64,000 nucleotides of DNA from Dyadobacter sp. CY261 (lineage in GTDB: Bacteria; Bacteroidota; Bacteroidia; Cytophagales; Spirosomataceae), in contig NZ_JAKCPW010000006.1 in the NCBI RefSeq assembly GCF_021440085.1, forward strand, positions 1 to 64,000, given 5' to 3'. How positions within the stretch are numbered: position 1 is the stretch's first letter; every line of letters begins with the position of its first letter. Below, piece by piece: positions 61,023 through 64,000 of the stretch. The notes under the pieces were generated by a model. That model saw nothing but the letters and a program-made list of their open reading frames with translations. It ran no database searches and was not told the DNA's origin. Both the position numbers and the translations under genes were made by a program.

Positions 61023-61247
61023 ATGACACAGGATCAGGCCATTGAAGAAGCAAATAAGATAGCTGCTTCTATACCCGCAACGAAAGACAATCCCGTTATA
61101 AATATCCCTATATCGGACAAGGATTCTTCGAACCCCTCATTTTGGATGGTTACGTTTAAACAGGTAGAACATTCAGAGATGGACGATAGAGGCTTTTGGA
61201 TGGATTGGATCAAGTGGGAGTTCGAAAGTATACTTGAACAAAATTGA
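61023..61247 (+). CDS. Small hypothetical protein
   Basis: 74 residues, acidic, with MTQDQAIEEANKIAASIPAT and FWMVTFKQVEHSEMDDRGFW. ATG start, no signal peptide, no domain recognised. It follows the abiEii relic and may be an immunity-like or orphan gene. Confidence 0.55.
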   Translation: MTQDQAIEEANKIAASIPATKDNPVINIPISDKDSSNPSFWMVTFKQVEHSEMDDRGFWMDWIKWEFESILEQN

Positions 61248-61276
61248 AATCAAAAGTCCGGGCAGAGCTCCTTCCG

Positions 61277-62926
61277 TCATCGAGCCTCCCTGACCTTCAC
61301 ATCCCTAAACATAAACCCGTTATCACTAACCCGCACTGCCTTGCCACTCACCGTCGTCACACCCTTCAAAATAACCTCCCTGGTCTTAACATAAGGATAC
61401 TTTTCCTGATAAGATGCATCAGTCATTTCCGGATTGAAATTGGCGAAAATAGCGGGGCCCTGGTAGTTTTCAGGATGCTGGGAATCGTCGATGCGAAGGT
61501 TTTCAATGGTGATTTTTTCGGGCATGTAGCAGGTGTAGCCGAAATCGTGCTGCCCCGAATAGGAACCGCTGATCAGCGAGGCGCTCACCGGCTTGCCGCC
61601 CGCCGGTACGAAAACGCAGTTGCGGATTATCAGCTCTCCTTGCCAAGTGCTGCCATAGTCGGGGCGCAGGTTGACGATGCTTCTGCCCCGGATGGTCGAG
61701 TTTTCTATCAATAAAAGCCCACTGCCGATGGCATTGATCCCCATATGTCCGAGGGTCGAGTTACGGATAGTAGCATTCGCAACGCCTTGATGGGCATCGA
61801 ACCGGGAGAGGGTGCAATGGTCGTAAAGAAGATTTTTGCAGAAGTTAGAACCCAGGATGCCCCAGTACATATTGTCGTTAATGTCATTGGTTTGGCTGCA
61901 ATTCACAAAGGATATGTTCAGTGCGCGGTTGACGGAAAGGTCGTAAGTACCCATTGAGACAGGCTTGCCCGCCGCGCCAATGGTGTTATACGTTTTGTGC
62001 CCGGTCAGGATGGCACTTTTTACGGTTACATTGGCGCAGTCACCGATGTTGATGAAGCCTCCATAGGGAGCGCCCTGGTCGTCTTCACCCTTTATGCGAT
62101 GTTCCAGCCCCTCCAAAAGCACATGCGACCGCCTGATCGCGATGTTCCGGTTATAATAGGTATACTTGGATTCGGCTTTATTGGCAATGGTCGTGAAGCG
62201 TCCACCGGTGATTTTTAGGGGAGTTTCATCGATCGGCAGAGCGGTAATGTCCGTGATCTGATCGAAGTCCCAGATGATAGGGGCATTCATATCCACGTTG
62301 CCGTTTTTGTCGACGACAAAGATATCGGTCTGTGAAGACCCACTGTTCTGGTTCAGTCCGAACCGGATGTATTGCTTTACATTGGAATTCGTTACCGTGA
62401 TCAGACACGGACCGGGCAACGAGGCTTCGATTTTTTTCTGGTTCCTTTTGAGGGAAGTTATTCCTTCCGGTTTAAACGGTTTGAGGCCTGAACTTACCGT
62501 AAAAACGGAGGCATTGCGATTTTCTACTTCGGTGTCATCAATGATGAAAGCGGCCTGGCCGAAATCCGTATCAGTCTGGATAAATGCGGTACGCTCCTTC
62601 CCGCCTATGTAGTAGATAGCCCTGTCGTCAGCTTTCACGGCGAGGCCGTGCATGTTGGCAAACGCGTGAGTTGCCCTAATCGCGTCGATATCATCGGTTT
62701 TGCCATCACCTTTGGCGCTGAAATCACTGTAATGAACCGATTTGGCTGCCTTATATTTATGGATGTCCTTTGGAGATACGTTTACGTGCAATACACCATT
62801 TTCGTCCGTGTATGTCCGGGTTTTCGTGTTTTCGGAGGTAATTACCACATTGTCATGCGGGCTCTTAATCTGCCCCATTGCTGCAACAGCACAGATTGAG
62901 AGGCACATCAGGATCATACACTTCAT
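61277..62926 (-). CDS. Secreted right-handed beta-helix protein (pectate-lyase-superfamily)
   Basis: 549 residues with signal peptide (MKCMILMCLSICAVAAMGQ). KSVHYSDFSAKGDGKTDDID is the standard start of Pectate_lyase_3-type beta-helix enzymes. Repeated short beta-helix coils follow (NATIRNSTLGHMGINAIGSG, then NSTIRGRSIVNLRPDYG). Probably a periplasmic polysaccharide lyase or glycosidase; catalytic residues cannot be placed by eye. Substrate unknown. Confidence 0.85.
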   Translation of the reverse strand: MKCMILMCLSICAVAAMGQIKSPHDNVVITSENTKTRTYTDENGVLHVNVSPKDIHKYKAAKSVHYSDFSAKGDGKTDDIDAIRATHAFANMHGLAVKADDRAIYYIGGKERTAFIQTDTDFGQAAFIIDDTEVENRNASVFTVSSGLKPFKPEGITSLKRNQKKIEASLPGPCLITVTNSNVKQYIRFGLNQNSGSSQTDIFVVDKNGNVDMNAPIIWDFDQITDITALPIDETPLKITGGRFTTIANKAESKYTYYNRNIAIRRSHVLLEGLEHRIKGEDDQGAPYGGFINIGDCANVTVKSAILTGHKTYNTIGAAGKPVSMGTYDLSVNRALNISFVNCSQTNDINDNMYWGILGSNFCKNLLYDHCTLSRFDAHQGVANATIRNSTLGHMGINAIGSGLLLIENSTIRGRSIVNLRPDYGSTWQGELIIRNCVFVPAGGKPVSASLISGSYSGQHDFGYTCYMPEKITIENLRIDDSQHPENYQGPAIFANFNPEMTDASYQEKYPYVKTREVILKGVTTVSGKAVRVSDNGFMFRDVKVREAR

Positions 62927-63054
62927 CGTAAAAGGTCAGGTTGGTTATAGTTACTTTTAAAAAGCAATATTGCTCAACCGCTACTCTCTGATTAGTATAT
63001 AAAACTGGCTATGACATCACCTGTACCACATACAGGTCGCCTTCCGACTAGTCA

Positions 63055-63621
63055 TTAAAAATCCTTCCGCACCGTCCTGACAAACAGCTCCGGATAATCT
63101 ACTACCAAGCCATCCGCATCTAATACAATATCAGCCTCAAAGTCATTGGGGACATTTTCGTAATGGAACACGGTCTCTGAAACCCTGGTATACTTTTGGG
63201 TGACGGGCGTGATGCTATCTTCAAGCAAATCGAGATAAATCACTCTAATCGGCCGCTCTTCGCCAATGGGGATATTTAACCTTCTAATCGGTAATGTATT
63301 TGTGAAGGGCGTCAACGGCAGGTCTATGTCTACGCAGTCGCTAAATGAGTCATTCAATTCGCCATTCAAAAGCCAGTTCCCCTCTCCACTATTTATCAGA
63401 TTAAGATGACGATAGACATGATTGATATAGAAACTGATATCTACTAAAACTGTTTCCCAGTACTCATTGACCCTGATTTGATAATTGACCTGATAGAGGT
63501 CATCGCCATACTGCCCCACGATCGCCGATTCGATGAGTGTGCCATTTTCGTTGCCGTCGATGCGGCAATTCTCAAGAGAATAGTATTCCCGGCCCGTCCA
63601 GAGAATATTGGTTCGTATCAT
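63055..63621 (-). CDS. Hypothetical protein
   Basis: 188 residues without signal peptide, mostly beta (YSLENCRIDGNENGTLIESA, then YQIRVNEYWETVLVDISFYI). It resembles putative glycolipid-binding proteins of the LENCRI type but I am not certain. 24 bp after the SGNH hydrolase gene in the same direction, so co-transcription is likely. Confidence 0.6.
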   Translation of the reverse strand: MIRTNILWTGREYYSLENCRIDGNENGTLIESAIVGQYGDDLYQVNYQIRVNEYWETVLVDISFYINHVYRHLNLINSGEGNWLLNGELNDSFSDCVDIDLPLTPFTNTLPIRRLNIPIGEERPIRVIYLDLLEDSITPVTQKYTRVSETVFHYENVPNDFEADIVLDADGLVVDYPELFVRTVRKDF

Positions 63622-63645
63622 TTGATCACAGTTTCCGGCAATGCA

Positions 63646-64000
63646 TTAGTATTTCAAATCTTTGATCTTTTTAACTACCCTATTCGCAATGATCCGATAA
63701 CCATCATTATTAAGGTGTATTTCATCCGATTTGTTGTCAGGGCGCATTCCGACAGGAAAATTTCCGGCTTCGATCCGCGCACGGTCCTCAGTGGTCGGTG
63801 TGTAGCCGATGGCTTCCATTTCAGCGTCGGTGGGTGGCGTCATTGCTACGTATGAATCTCGGTACAGCAGCGCCAGGTCGTCATTGAAAGCGGTGACCTT
63901 CGCATAACGGCTGGTGCCCTTCGTTTCGGCTACGGCTGGCAGTACACCTAAAACAAGGTATCGCCGGGGTTCGGTTATATAATCAATGGAGGCCTTGATC
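63646..64000 (-). CDS. SGNH/GDSL hydrolase, 5' end outside window
   Basis: The last 117 codons are visible and continue beyond the window edge. YLVLGVLPAVAETKGTSRYA and SDEIHLNNDGYRIIANRVVK show block V (Asp-x-x-His) of the SGNH hydrolase fold. The nucleophile Ser lies upstream of the window. Likely an esterase acting on carbohydrate or lipid esters, next to a beta-helix protein. Confidence 0.85.
   Translation of the reverse strand, partial: IKASIDYITEPRRYLVLGVLPAVAETKGTSRYAKVTAFNDDLALLYRDSYVAMTPPTDAEMEAIGYTPTTEDRARIEAGNFPVGMRPDNKSDEIHLNNDGYRIIANRVVKKIKDLKY

Noticed and set aside
1-64000. CRISPR arrays and complete insertion sequences
   Set aside because: No regular short repeats with spacers and no intact transposase were seen on either strand; mobile DNA is limited to the broken integrase, relaxase scrap and att-like repeats.

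Overview
The window looks like chromosomal DNA of a Cytophagales bacterium (Dyadobacter/Spirosoma-like). The evidence is a SusC/SusD pair, TonB-type barrels with carboxypeptidase-regulatory domains, FISUMP, DUF3253 and MORN-type proteins, LytTR and 7TMR-DISM two-component systems, and -7 boxes close to the Bacteroidota TAnnTTTG form. The genus is inferred, not proven.

Left flank (0.2-20 kb): a PLD-nuclease/helicase with DUF3427, a DUF2971 protein and a HipBA toxin-antitoxin pair with a palindromic operator. Next comes a 12-kb segment bounded by two 156-bp direct repeats (7511-7666 and 19506-19661). These carry the 3' end of a tRNA and a terminator, and a broken tyrosine recombinase sits at the left end. 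The segment holds two HxlR regulators with short-chain dehydrogenases, hydrolases, a lipoprotein, a frameshifted SnoaL-like gene and a relaxase/monooxygenase scar. It reads as a decayed integrated island.

Centre (20.9-45.3 kb, all minus strand): a large RiPP (ribosomally made, modified peptide) locus, the most interesting part of the window. In transcription order it holds: a LytS/LytTR two-component system; a 46-aa Thr-rich ORF; a full-length LanB dehydratase; a GT-A-like protein; three tandem Cys-rich GG-leader precursors (A3, A2, A1) that were not in any gene list above 60 aa; a hairpin; a radical SAM/SPASM enzyme; a helical protein; a C39-like domain fused to a prolyl-4-hydroxylase domain; an outer-membrane barrel; a C39 peptidase/ABC exporter; a short HlyD protein; two tandem double glycosyltransferases; a GT32-like glycosyltransferase; a second pair of GG-leader precursors (B1, B2); a second radical SAM/SPASM enzyme of the cyclophane-forming type; and a divergent LanC-like protein with no zinc ligands. 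Four promoters in the locus carry paired direct repeats of type TTCGACAAA or TTAGACAAA exactly 21 bp apart, each 29 bp from a -7-like box. This is the arrangement expected for the LytTR regulator encoded at the head of the locus. Inferred model: the LytS/LytTR pair switches on two precursor families; LanB, two radical SAM enzymes, a prolyl hydroxylase and up to four glycosyltransferases modify them; one C39/ABC/HlyD/barrel machine cuts the GG leaders and exports the products.

Right flank (45.4-64 kb): SusC/SusD, a monooxygenase-like membrane protein (a degenerate copy of its tail lies at 16.0 kb), a methyltransferase, an AbiEi/AbiEii toxin-antitoxin pair with an 18-bp inverted repeat operator, an ABC-F ATPase, several small or broken genes, a structured RNA candidate at 56.4 kb, a GT1-type glycosyltransferase coupled to a 7TMR-DISM kinase and NarL-type regulator, a pectate-lyase-like beta-helix protein and the end of an SGNH hydrolase.
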